Under the pieces are notes generated by a model, which did no database searches, was not told where the DNA came from, and was given only the letters and a program-made list of their open reading frames with translations. The position numbers and the translations under genes were made by a program. A stretch of 64,000 nucleotides of DNA from Cytophagales bacterium. Its GTDB lineage: Bacteria > Bacteroidota > Bacteroidia > Cytophagales > Cyclobacteriaceae. The DNA lies in NCBI GenBank assembly GCA_033344775.1, contig JAWPMT010000005.1, positions 248,001-312,000 on the forward strand, given 5' to 3'. This document shows, piece by piece, positions 8,212 to 16,145 of this stretch. Within the stretch, counting starts at the first letter, position 1. Every line of letters starts with the position of its first letter.

Positions 8212-9489
8212 TTAGTTTTTCCAGGATTTAAGTACGACACAGCAATTCAGGTCACCAAAACCGAAGTTTGACTTGATTGCTATGTTGATTTCTTTGTCTA
8301 TTTTCTTTGTTGGTAATTTTTCAGCCGAAACTTTTGACAGTATATCGGGATGAACCTCCTCAAGGTTCAACGTAGGGTGAATAAAATTTTCGTGCATTTG
8401 CAAAACCGTCCCCACTAATTCAATTGCTCCTGCTCCACCGATGCAATGACCGATCATGGATTTGGTCGCATTGATGTAAGGAAAATCATCTCCTTCCAGT
8501 CCTAACGCGTTCGACCAGTTGTTTATTTCCACTACATCGCCTTTGGTAGAGGTCAAGTGTCCGTTGATCAGGTCAATTTCTGAAGGTTTGATCCCCGAAT
8601 CGGCAATCGCCCCTTTGATACAACGCCGAACACCTTCCGGATTAGCAGCAGTCATTGAGCCTCCGGATCGCTGGCCTCCCGTATTTACAAAAGAGCCAAT
8701 GACCTCACCGTATATCTTCGCTCCACGTTCCAACGCAGAATCTAATTCTTCTAACATCAAAGCCCCTGCTCCACCACCGGGCACAAATCCCATTGGAGTA
8801 CTTGACATGGGCCGGGATGCTTTAGTTGGGTCATCGTTATAAGCACTGCACAGGATGCGCATGGCGTCAAAACCACCCCAGATGTAACGACCATCACCTT
8901 CGGTTCCACCACACAACATGCGCTTGGCACGTCCCATTCGTATCCATTCGTAACCTTGAGATACGGCTTCTGAACCTGTGATACAGGCCGAAGAATTGGA
9001 CATCACCCGGTTACCAAACCCAAGGATCTGATTCAAATAAGCACTGGCGCCACTGCTCATACTCTGAGGGATGGCACCCGCTCCTAATATCTTATGATTG
9101 CCTTCGTCGATAGGTGAAGTCTTGGACGTAATAAAGCTATCCAGCCCCAACGCCCCTGCTCCAAAAGCAGCCCCTGTATCAAAGTCAGTCTCTTTACTTA
9201 AAACCTCCAGTCCTGCATCTTCCCATGCCTCTACTCCGGCAAGACAAGCATACAAAATGGCGTTATTGGTGATCTTCTTAGCTATATAGGCGGGTAACTT
9301 TTGCTCCAGGTATTCCATGGTGATCGGTGGCTTTCCACCTACCTGGCACCGAAAATTCAGGTCTGCCAATTCCGGCCAACTTGTAATTCCTGATTTTCCG
9401 TTTTTGATAGCGTCACCAAAATCTGGTATACCAATCCCATTGGGGGAGGTCACTCCAAGTCCGGTGATTACAACTCGCTTATATTCCAT
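8212..9489 (-). CDS. Beta-ketoacyl-ACP synthase family protein (KAS I/II type)
   Basis: A 425-residue condensing enzyme of the thiolase fold that extends acyl chains by decarboxylative condensation with malonyl-ACP. The full Cys-His-His triad is present: Cys169 in SSACITG, His311 in NGHLTSTKGD and His348 in KSMIGHCIGGAG, with the conserved Lys343. The NGHLTST context differs from the common NAHGTST, which suggests a divergent clade rather than the housekeeping FabF. The start ATG overlaps the stop of the dehydratase gene (TAATG), so translation is coupled. Together with the neighbouring dehydratase, ACP and reductase genes it forms a separate chain-elongation module. Confidence 0.9.
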   Translation of the reverse strand: MEYKRVVITGLGVTSPNGIGIPDFGDAIKNGKSGITSWPELADLNFRCQVGGKPPITMEYLEQKLPAYIAKKITNNAILYACLAGVEAWEDAGLEVLSKETDFDTGAAFGAGALGLDSFITSKTSPIDEGNHKILGAGAIPQSMSSGASAYLNQILGFGNRVMSNSSACITGSEAVSQGYEWIRMGRAKRMLCGGTEGDGRYIWGGFDAMRILCSAYNDDPTKASRPMSSTPMGFVPGGGAGALMLEELDSALERGAKIYGEVIGSFVNTGGQRSGGSMTAANPEGVRRCIKGAIADSGIKPSEIDLINGHLTSTKGDVVEINNWSNALGLEGDDFPYINATKSMIGHCIGGAGAIELVGTVLQMHENFIHPTLNLEEVHPDILSKVSAEKLPTKKIDKEINIAIKSNFGFGDLNCCVVLKSWKN

Positions 9490-9929
9490 TAGTTCTTATT
9501 CGCCTTTCGTGTGACCATGCCTGATAACGTCCCCTTACACACTTCCTCTCCAGCCTCATTCAACATCACTACCTTGCATTTCAACTTACTGAACCGGAAG
9601 TATTCTTTGGTGGAAAATACCTTTACTTTCTCGCCAGGATAAACAGGTTTCAAAAAGTCCATGTTCGACGAAGAAAATACGGGAATCACCTCTCCTTCCG
9701 TTTGATTTTGCAGCAAGTAGATCCCTAAACTTACCAGTCCTATCTGGGCTGCGATTTCCGTAAGGATCACACCAGGTGTTACCGGGTTTTCGGGAAAATG
9801 TCCTTGATAGAAGAACTCCTCTTCTTTTAGGGTATAACTGCCGATTGCGCCGTTCTCATCCAGCTTCTCCAGATGATCGACAAACAGAAATGGTTTTTGG
9901 TATGGTAATTGATCTATGATCTCCTGCAT
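9489..9929 (-). CDS. FabZ/FabA-like 3-hydroxyacyl-ACP dehydratase (hotdog fold)
   Basis: A 146-residue single hotdog domain. The catalytic His44 lies in GHFPENPVTPGV and the catalytic acidic residue is Glu58 in ILTEIAAQ, as in FabZ. Length and the central helix fit the family. It should remove water from 3-hydroxyacyl-ACP to give the trans-2-enoyl form. It is the first gene of the promoter-distal half of the cluster, separated by 252 bases from the reductase gene upstream, and it overlaps the ketoacyl synthase by one base. A thioesterase function is possible for hotdog proteins but is less likely with both catalytic residues present. Confidence 0.85.
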   Translation of the reverse strand: MQEIIDQLPYQKPFLFVDHLEKLDENGAIGSYTLKEEEFFYQGHFPENPVTPGVILTEIAAQIGLVSLGIYLLQNQTEGEVIPVFSSSNMDFLKPVYPGEKVKVFSTKEYFRFSKLKCKVVMLNEAGEEVCKGTLSGMVTRKANKN

Positions 9930-10181
9930 CAGTTAATCCTATATGCTATTTTTATCATTAAAGGATACAACAGATGAGCTGGTCATATAATTCATAGGCT
10001 TGATCTTCATTACAAATTATCGGGTGAATTCACGACTAGACGTAAACTCACTTCACAGGAAGGCAAACGGCACTTTTAATACCCCCAAAAAAATTATCAC
10101 TTTTTGCAAAAAAAATCAGGTAATTGATTTTTTGTTGAAAATCACACCAATGACCAGCCTGTTTTTCTATGAATTTTCGGC
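9930..10181 (-). other. 252-base gap inside the lipid gene cluster
   Basis: This AT-rich stretch splits the cluster into a distal part (dehydratase to exporter) and a proximal part (AOS enzyme, GNAT-like, SDR). It holds no convincing gene; the 61-codon frame at 10000-10185 on the plus strand has no family features. I found no clear TAnnTTTG box for a second promoter and no good hairpin. An AGGATTAAC stretch ahead of the dehydratase ATG could serve as a weak ribosome-binding site. Confidence 0.4.
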
Positions 10182-10997
10182 TTAGATCAGTGTTTCACCT
10201 CCATCAACCACCAATCGGGATCCATTGATCCAATTAGCTTCATCTTGCGTCAACAGGTAAATCGCATTGGCCACATCTTCCGGTTGCGTCAAGCGTTTCT
10301 TTGGATGTTGTTGCTGGATGCGTTCTACCATTTCGTTACTCCCCGGAATGAGTTGCATGGATGGAGTAACCGTCACGCCTGCCTCGATTAAATTAGAAGT
10401 GATACCCAAATGTGCATACTCGACAGCAATGTATTTGATGATGGCATCCAAAGAAGCTTTAGCTGCTGCTACCGCAGCATACCCTTTCCAAACGCGTTTG
10501 TCTCCGGCACTGGTCAAGGCAATGACTCTCGCGGGATTGGCCACCAGGTCTTTGGCTAAAATGGCATTGAGCCAGGGCACAATGCTGAAGGCCATGCTAT
10601 CTCCGGTAATGGCAAAATCTTCGTCCGTCAGTAACTGTGAAGGATAGGCAATGCCCCCATCTTCTGGTGTGGGAGTCATCAGTTTGAGGTTTCCTTTCGC
10701 AATAGAGTGCAACAGTAACCTGATTTTACCATCACCGATTTTAGTGGCAATTTCTTCCAGCACCTGCTCTCGCTTCACTTCCTGCAATGCATCGGTATTG
10801 AAGTCCAGCACTTCCACGCCCATCGCACGCATTTCATTATAAGCCTCATCGACTTCCACTTGTCGGGATCTACGTTCACGATAAATAAGAATGAGGTTCA
10901 TGCCGGCTCCGGCCAGTTTCTTAGCGGTTGCTAATCCCATTCCACTGGACGCTCCTAAAATGAGCCCCCAAAGGTTTTTTTCTGCAAATACACTCAT
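10182..10997 (-). CDS. Enoyl-ACP-reductase-like short-chain dehydrogenase (FabL/FabI type)
   Basis: A 271-residue SDR. The cofactor motif is GASSGMG (residues 15-21). The catalytic pair is Tyr173 and Lys180, spaced as Tyr-x6-Lys; this spacing, together with the HSIA motif at 97-100, marks enoyl-ACP reductases of the FabI/FabL type rather than ketoreductases (Tyr-x3-Lys). An insertion before the active site (about residues 103-135) would form the substrate loop. It probably reduces the enoyl-ACP made by the dehydratase of the cluster. Its ATG overlaps the stop of the GNAT-like gene (ATGA). A 3-ketosphinganine reductase role is a possible alternative given its position beside the AOS enzyme. 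Confidence 0.75.
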   Translation of the reverse strand: MSVFAEKNLWGLILGASSGMGLATAKKLAGAGMNLILIYRERRSRQVEVDEAYNEMRAMGVEVLDFNTDALQEVKREQVLEEIATKIGDGKIRLLLHSIAKGNLKLMTPTPEDGGIAYPSQLLTDEDFAITGDSMAFSIVPWLNAILAKDLVANPARVIALTSAGDKRVWKGYAAVAAAKASLDAIIKYIAVEYAHLGITSNLIEAGVTVTPSMQLIPGSNEMVERIQQQHPKKRLTQPEDVANAIYLLTQDEANWINGSRLVVDGGETLI

Positions 10998-12109
10998 GCA
11001 AGCACTTTCTTATAGCACCTCCGTCGTTGGTAAACTTCGGAAGAAAATTCGTTGAACTGAGCAAGCACTTTCTGATTGCCCTCCAACATTTGGTTGGTTA
11101 TGGTGGTTTTTATGCCTTTATCAATATAGGCCTGGATCAAATCTCTAAAAATGATGGCCGTCACACCGTGCATCTGATATTCCGGTAGTACACCGATCAA
11201 ATACATGTCGACTTTATCATTTTTCTTCATTGCTTTCAAAATATGAAAAAGCCCAAAAGGAATGACCTGACCTTTCGCCTTCTGAAAAGCTTTGGACAAA
11301 GAGGGCATGGTGATAGCAAAACCTACCAATTTGCCTTCTTCATTCACGATCATACTCAGAAAATCAACGACAATAAAGCCAAGGTACTGATCAATGTAGA
11401 ACTTGATCTGCTTTTCGGTCAATTGATGGAATCCAAATAAATCTGAATAGGATTTATTGAGCACATCAAATAACTCATCGCCGTATTTCTGCGCCTCTTT
11501 TTTACTCTTGAACTTCAGGCTTTTGAACTTGAAGCGATTTTCAATCATTTCTGCTCGACGAGCCAGTCTTTTAGGTAACTCATCAGGCACTTCCGTTTCT
11601 AACTGTAGCCAATCTACGCTCTTGGCATAGCCCAACTTTTCCAAGTGTTCAGGGTAATACGGATGATTGTAGATGGTAGCGATAGTTCCAGGCTTGTCGA
11701 AGCCTTCGACCAACATACCTTCAAAATCCATGTCCGTGAACCCCATCGGCCCATGAATACCATTCAGGCCTTTTTCCTTGGCCCATTGTTCAACCGTGTT
11801 CAGTAGCAACTCGGCTACTTTGATATCATCGATGAAATCAATCCATCCAAAACGAGCCAGTTTTTCTTCCTTCGCTTCTCTTTGCAAGATGATGCCTGCA
11901 ATTCGACCGACAGGTTTATTCCCTTCATAAGCCATCCAGTAAACCGCCTCAGCTCCGTCAAATGCTGGATTTTTCTTGGGATTGAAAACCGTGAGTTCGT
12001 CCATCATCAGTGGAGGCACCCAACAGTCATTCTCTTTAAAAATGGTAAAAGGGAATTTGATGAATTTCTTTAGACCCACCTTGCCTTCAATCTTCTTGAT
12101 ACTATACAC
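10994..12109 (-). CDS. GNAT-fold acyltransferase-like protein; candidate bacterial ceramide synthase or N-acyltransferase
   Basis: A 371-residue protein of the long GNAT-like type commonly encoded next to serine palmitoyltransferase genes in Bacteroidota. The N-terminus (IKFPFTIFKENDCWVPPL) and the central GPMGFTDMDFEGML block are recognisable features of this group, and a second GNAT-like region follows at about residues 240-330 (IGVLPEYQMHGV). In Caulobacter the ceramide synthase bCerS is an acyltransferase of this general fold, so N-acylation of the long-chain base is the best guess (inference). It starts with GTG and overlaps the end of the AOS gene by eight bases, which indicates tight coupling. 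Confidence 0.65.
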   Translation of the reverse strand: MYSIKKIEGKVGLKKFIKFPFTIFKENDCWVPPLMMDELTVFNPKKNPAFDGAEAVYWMAYEGNKPVGRIAGIILQREAKEEKLARFGWIDFIDDIKVAELLLNTVEQWAKEKGLNGIHGPMGFTDMDFEGMLVEGFDKPGTIATIYNHPYYPEHLEKLGYAKSVDWLQLETEVPDELPKRLARRAEMIENRFKFKSLKFKSKKEAQKYGDELFDVLNKSYSDLFGFHQLTEKQIKFYIDQYLGFIVVDFLSMIVNEEGKLVGFAITMPSLSKAFQKAKGQVIPFGLFHILKAMKKNDKVDMYLIGVLPEYQMHGVTAIIFRDLIQAYIDKGIKTTITNQMLEGNQKVLAQFNEFSSEVYQRRRCYKKVLA

Positions 12110-13307
12110 GAGAAGGCTCGTTTAAAGGAATGTCAACTTCCTTAGCTACCTTATGGATTTTGGAAATGGCCTCGTCGATCTGATCTTTGGTATGCGTCGC
12201 CATCAGAGAAAAACGCATCAGGGTGTCTTCCGGTCTTACAGCCGGTGGAATCACTGTATTGACAAAAATGTCTTCCTGGATCAGTCTGGTTGAAATCTGG
12301 AATGTCTTATCGTAATCTCTGATATAAATTGGAATGATCGGTGTTTTTGAATCACCGATATCAAATCCTAATTCTACCAGTCTCTTTTGCGCATAGTGCG
12401 TATTGTCCCAGAGCTTTTTCAATCGCTCAGGCTCAGTTTGTAATATTTCCAGTGTTTTGATCACCGCTGCAACTGCCGCAGGGGTCATGCTCGCACTGAA
12501 AATGAATGATCTTGAAATGTGTTTCAGGTAGTTGATGGTATCCGCATCTCCAGCAATAAACCCTCCTAAAGAAGCAAATGATTTGCTAAAAGTACCGCCG
12601 ATCAATTCCACTTCATCTTCCAAGCCAAAGTAGGAAGGTGTCCCACGTCCTTCTTCGCCCAACACACCGACTGCATGCGCACAATCAGTCATGACTGTCG
12701 CATTGTACTCCTGAGCCAGTCTCACGATATCGGGTAATTCACAAATGTCTCCTTCCATGCTGAAGACACCATCTACCACGATCATTTTGAACGCCTCTTT
12801 TCCAATGCTTTTCAGCTTCGTTTCCAATGACTTCATGTCATTGTGCTTGAAGTACACCGTAGACGCCTGAGATAATCGGGCACCTTCAATGATGGACGCG
12901 TGATTTTGTGTATCTAAAATGAGGTAATCTCCCCGACCAGCCAATGTAGGCAAAACACCCAGGTTTACCTGAAAACCGGTGCTGTAGGCGATACAAGCAT
13001 CTTTACGGAGAAATTTGGCCAGTTTTTCTTCTAATTCAACATGTAGATCAAGGGTTCCATTCAGGAACCTGGAGCCACCACAACCGGAACCGTACTTCTC
13101 TACTGCTTTGATGCAGGCCTCTTTGACTCTAGGATCATTGTTCAATCCCAGGTAACTATTCGAACCAAACATCAAGACCTTTCTTCCTTTGTAGATCACC
13201 TCCGTGCCCTGATGAGATTCCAGCTCTCTGAAGTAAGAATAGAATCCTAAATCCTGAACACGTTGTGGCTCCCTAAACTGTCGGGTCCTTTCCCGTAATG
13301 CGCTCAT
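12102..13307 (-). CDS. Alpha-oxoamine synthase, serine palmitoyltransferase-like (or cysteate acyltransferase)
   Basis: A 401-residue PLP enzyme that condenses an amino acid with an acyl thioester and releases CO2, giving a 3-keto long-chain base. Key residues: His136 stacking on PLP (NHASII), Asp208 and His211 in TDCAHAVG, and Schiff-base Lys242 in GTFSKSFAS. The overall pattern (FGSNSYLGL, GSRFLNGTLDLH, SMEGDICELP, MATHTKDQID) is that of Bacteroides-type serine palmitoyltransferase. The residue after Asp208 is Cys209 where serine palmitoyltransferases usually have Glu or Asp, so another amino acid such as cysteate, giving capnine-type sulfonolipids, is possible. It is the first gene of the nine-gene cluster. 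Confidence 0.82.
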   Translation of the reverse strand: MSALRERTRQFREPQRVQDLGFYSYFRELESHQGTEVIYKGRKVLMFGSNSYLGLNNDPRVKEACIKAVEKYGSGCGGSRFLNGTLDLHVELEEKLAKFLRKDACIAYSTGFQVNLGVLPTLAGRGDYLILDTQNHASIIEGARLSQASTVYFKHNDMKSLETKLKSIGKEAFKMIVVDGVFSMEGDICELPDIVRLAQEYNATVMTDCAHAVGVLGEEGRGTPSYFGLEDEVELIGGTFSKSFASLGGFIAGDADTINYLKHISRSFIFSASMTPAAVAAVIKTLEILQTEPERLKKLWDNTHYAQKRLVELGFDIGDSKTPIIPIYIRDYDKTFQISTRLIQEDIFVNTVIPPAVRPEDTLMRFSLMATHTKDQIDEAISKIHKVAKEVDIPLNEPSRV

Positions 13308-13389
13308 ACTAAAATCGATGATAAATTATCACAAAACCAACTCCCCTATGCAGTCTGGCTTCGCATATACACCAAGCCAATTCAGTCCG

Positions 13390-13397
13390 CAAATATA
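13390..13397 (-). promoter_or_regulatory. Predicted -7 box of the lipid cluster promoter
   Basis: The minus strand reads TATATTTG, a full match to the Bacteroidota -7 element TAnnTTTG, about 83 bases ahead of the AOS start codon. The expected -33 TTTG at about 20 bases spacing is not found; TTTG copies occur at spacings of 13 and 26. Moderate support only. Confidence 0.4.
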
Positions 13398-13504
13398 TAA
13401 TGTGTCAATGCAAATTCCTGTATCAAAAGGAGCAGATTGAGCAGGTCGCCCAAATTGCCTTTTGAAAGCACAAATCCCCATCCGATTAAATATTATTCAG
13501 CAAA

Positions 13505-15613
13505 TCAACCAAAAAGTTTCGCATTTCGAACAATATCGCTGGTAACTTTGAAAAATTCTTTGTGAATATTGAATACTTCTCCTTCTGCTGAGGCGGCTAC
13601 ATAACTCCCGGACTCTTTCATTTCGTAAGCATTCACATTGTCCTTGAGGTTATAGGCTAATATATTGATCGCCTGCTGTTTCAGGAATTTGTCCTTGATC
13701 AAGAACAGAGATTCTAAACGACGATCAAAACTCCGGACCATGACATCTGCACTTCCAGAATAGACAATGGGCTCTCCATTGTTATGGAAATAAAATATCC
13801 GTGAATGCTCGAGATAGTCTCCCACAATGGACCGTACTTCAATGTTTTCACTTAAACCCGCTCGCTGTGGACGCAAACAACAAATGCCTCGAACAATCAA
13901 TCTTACGGGTACTCCTAGCTGTGATGCCGCATAAAGCGCTTCTATGGTGTCTTTGTCCTGCAAGGAATTGATCTTGATCACAATACCTGCTGGTAAGCTA
14001 TTGGCAGCATTTTCTCCTTCACTCTGAATGAGTTCTATCAATTTATTGCGCAGGTCCCTGGGAGCGGTAAGCAGGTTTTCATACTTGTCTGGGAATGAGT
14101 GGCCCGTGATTACATTAAAGAATTCCTGTACATCATTGGCATATCCATCATCAGTGGTCATAAAGCCGAGATCGGTGTACAGTTTGGAAGTAGATTCATT
14201 ATAGTTACCACTGGACATATGGACATATCGCTTGACCCTGTCCCGTTCCTTTCTGACGATCAGCAATAACTTGGTGTGTGTTTTCAAAGAACCTACGCCG
14301 TAGATCACAAAGCAACCGGCTTTCTGAAGACGCTGTGCTTGCCGCATGTTGTTTTCTTCATCGAAGCGTGCCTTCACCTCAAAAAGGACTGAAACGTGCT
14401 TACCATTCTCCGCAGCCTTTAATAACGCTTCAATGACCCTGGAACGTTTTGCTAAACGATAAATAGTCAGCTTAATAGACATCACATTGGCATCCTCCGC
14501 CGCCTGATCAAGAAGATCAAGTAGTGGCTCGATGCTATTGTAGGGCTGGTGCAAGAGGATATCACGGTCTTTCAGGATGTTGAATATTTTCTGGTCCTGA
14601 TAATCCTCCATACTGAGTGGCTTCACCGGAGGTTTCGACTCTTCACGGAAGTTTTGCAGTGCCGGATAATTGACAATTTGCCAAAGTCCGGTGTAATCAA
14701 TCATCGCAGGAGTTTCGGCTTTGAACAGGTTGACGTCCTCGATCTCAAACCGGTCTTTCAACTTTCTGATCAACCATTTATCGAAGACGGAACTGATCTC
14801 CAGACGAACCACCCTGCCTGTCTTTCGTGTTTTAAGTTTCTTAGAAAGTTCTTCGAGGTAATTGGCTTCAATATCTTCGGACTCCTCCAACGTGAAATCC
14901 CCATTCCTTGTCATTCGGAACAGTGTACAGGATATGAGTTCGACATTTTTAAACAGCTCTGCGATGTTGTTTTTGACAATTTCTTCAATCGGAACGAATA
15001 TCACCTGACCTTCACGTTCTATCGGGTAGAATCGACTGACATTCTGCGGTATTTGCACAAAGGACATTTTCTTCTTCTCCTTCTTCCCGGTGCCCAAACC
15101 CTTAGAAACCACGCCGAAAGTGAGCACATTGTTCATTAACACCGGGAAGGGATGATAAGAATCATACATCATAGGTGTCAGCATTGGGAACACTTCTTTA
15201 CGGAAATATTTTCCTACTTGCTTCTGCTCATTCTCTGACAATTCTTCAAAAGCACAAATAGAAAATCCAAGGTCTTTAAATTTCGGCGACAGGTCTTCCG
15301 AAAAAAGCCGGTGTTGTTCAGCAGCAAATTCCTGGAGTTCCTGAAACAAGGCATTTTTAAAAGGAATCAAGTGTAAGCCTGAATAATCAATCCTATCAGT
15401 TTCAAAATCCACGTAGTTGTATAAACTACCGACCCTGATCATAAAAAACTCATCCGCATTGCTTGCTGTTATCGCCAAAAACTTGAGTCGCTCAACCAGG
15501 CTCCGGTCTTGCTTTTTTACCTGATCTAAAACACGATAATTGAATCTCACCCAGCTAAGGTCTCGGCTGATCAAATCACTCCCGGAAATAAGGTCCTGAT
15601 AGTTTTCCTGCAT
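13505..15613 (-). CDS. ppk1: Polyphosphate kinase 1
   Basis: A 702-residue enzyme that reversibly polymerises the gamma-phosphate of ATP into polyphosphate. All four PPK1 regions are visible: the N-terminal helical domain starting at RDLSWVRFNYRVL; the head domain; and two phospholipase-D-like C-terminal domains with SVLFEVKARFDEENN, KTHTKLLLIVRK (the phosphohistidine region) and HMSSGNYNESTSKLYTD. Length is normal. It stands alone with no ppx or ppk2 gene beside it. The ATG at 15613 is only four bases from a TAACTTTG box (15618-15625), so its mRNA may have almost no leader. The 68-codon frame overlapping its start is not coding. Confidence 0.97.
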   Translation of the reverse strand: MQENYQDLISGSDLISRDLSWVRFNYRVLDQVKKQDRSLVERLKFLAITASNADEFFMIRVGSLYNYVDFETDRIDYSGLHLIPFKNALFQELQEFAAEQHRLFSEDLSPKFKDLGFSICAFEELSENEQKQVGKYFRKEVFPMLTPMMYDSYHPFPVLMNNVLTFGVVSKGLGTGKKEKKKMSFVQIPQNVSRFYPIEREGQVIFVPIEEIVKNNIAELFKNVELISCTLFRMTRNGDFTLEESEDIEANYLEELSKKLKTRKTGRVVRLEISSVFDKWLIRKLKDRFEIEDVNLFKAETPAMIDYTGLWQIVNYPALQNFREESKPPVKPLSMEDYQDQKIFNILKDRDILLHQPYNSIEPLLDLLDQAAEDANVMSIKLTIYRLAKRSRVIEALLKAAENGKHVSVLFEVKARFDEENNMRQAQRLQKAGCFVIYGVGSLKTHTKLLLIVRKERDRVKRYVHMSSGNYNESTSKLYTDLGFMTTDDGYANDVQEFFNVITGHSFPDKYENLLTAPRDLRNKLIELIQSEGENAANSLPAGIVIKINSLQDKDTIEALYAASQLGVPVRLIVRGICCLRPQRAGLSENIEVRSIVGDYLEHSRIFYFHNNGEPIVYSGSADVMVRSFDRRLESLFLIKDKFLKQQAINILAYNLKDNVNAYEMKESGSYVAASAEGEVFNIHKEFFKVTSDIVRNAKLFG

Positions 15614-15617
15614 GGTC

Positions 15618-15625
15618 CAAAGTTA
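15618..15625 (-). promoter_or_regulatory. Predicted -7 box directly ahead of ppk1
   Basis: Minus strand TAACTTTG matches TAnnTTTG perfectly. Only four bases separate it from the ppk1 ATG, which predicts a leaderless or nearly leaderless mRNA. No matching -33 TTTG is seen at 19-21 bases. Confidence 0.4.
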
Positions 15626-15793
15626 AAGGAAGGAACCTTGATACCGATACCTTACAGAGAAGGATAGCTGGGTTTTTGTAACCTAATTCATGTTGCGCCG
15701 TAGAAGATAGGAAAGAAAAAATTATATTTTTTCCAATAATAATGCAATTTAATTGATTACCTTCGTTTAGAAGTTGTAACAAGCGCCTTTATA

Positions 15794-16003
15794 ATGACGA
15801 ACACACCGCAAGCCACCACAGGAGTCATTTGGTACAATCCTATACTCAAAGAATACCAGTTTGGTAGTTGGGCCACCTATAGTAATATGACACAAGAAGT
15901 ATCCGATCCAGATTTCGAAGTTCTATATGAAATGGACGGATTGACCAGCAAGCTGGCATCCAAAATTGTAAAAGAATTAAACCTGGCTAGCACTTATGCC
16001 TAA
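15794..16003 (+). CDS. Small conserved-looking protein, 69 aa, unknown
   Basis: A 69-residue protein without signal peptide, with an aromatic N-terminal half (GVIWYNPILKEYQFG) and an amphipathic C-terminal helix (TSKLASKIVKELN). I do not recognise a family. It is likely real because it starts with ATG in an otherwise empty divergent region beside ppk1, is preceded by a TACCTTCG sequence resembling a -7 box (15758-15765), and is followed by a perfect terminator. The WYNP...Y.FGSW pattern suggests a small beta hairpin, perhaps a binding module. Confidence 0.55.
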   Translation: MTNTPQATTGVIWYNPILKEYQFGSWATYSNMTQEVSDPDFEVLYEMDGLTSKLASKIVKELNLASTYA

Positions 16004-16092
16004 GAGCGGCTAATATTAGAAGTTTCGAGTAATCCTATGAGAAAGTTCCACAACAACTTACTCTCGTAGTTTTAGTGTTGCTTCAAAATAAA

Positions 16093-16127
16093 GAAACCAC
16101 TCCAAATGGAGTGGTTTCCTATTTTAT
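16093..16127. terminator. Bidirectional rho-independent terminator
   Basis: A perfect 11-base-pair stem, GAAACCACTCC / GGAGTGGTTTC, with an AAAT loop. It is followed by CTATTTTA on the plus strand and preceded by A-rich sequence that becomes a U-tract on the other strand. It sits between the convergent 69-residue gene and mdh and should serve both. Confidence 0.85.
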
Positions 16128-16145
16128 CGCTAAATGAATAATGGA

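Noticed and set aside
10000-10185. A 61-codon frame in the gap of the lipid cluster
   Set aside because: Opposite strand to the cluster, no ribosome-binding site, no recognisable motif, Asn/Lys/Phe-rich as expected for AT-rich non-coding DNA.
4589-13307. Reading the lipid cluster as a flexirubin or aryl-polyene pigment locus
   Set aside because: Those loci carry several ketosynthases, an ammonia lyase, thioesterase and acyltransferase genes; here there is only one ketosynthase, and an AOS enzyme that fits long-chain-base synthesis.
14549-15139. A 196-codon open frame on the plus strand
   Set aside because: It lies wholly antisense to ppk1, has no family features and is explained by the codon use of ppk1.
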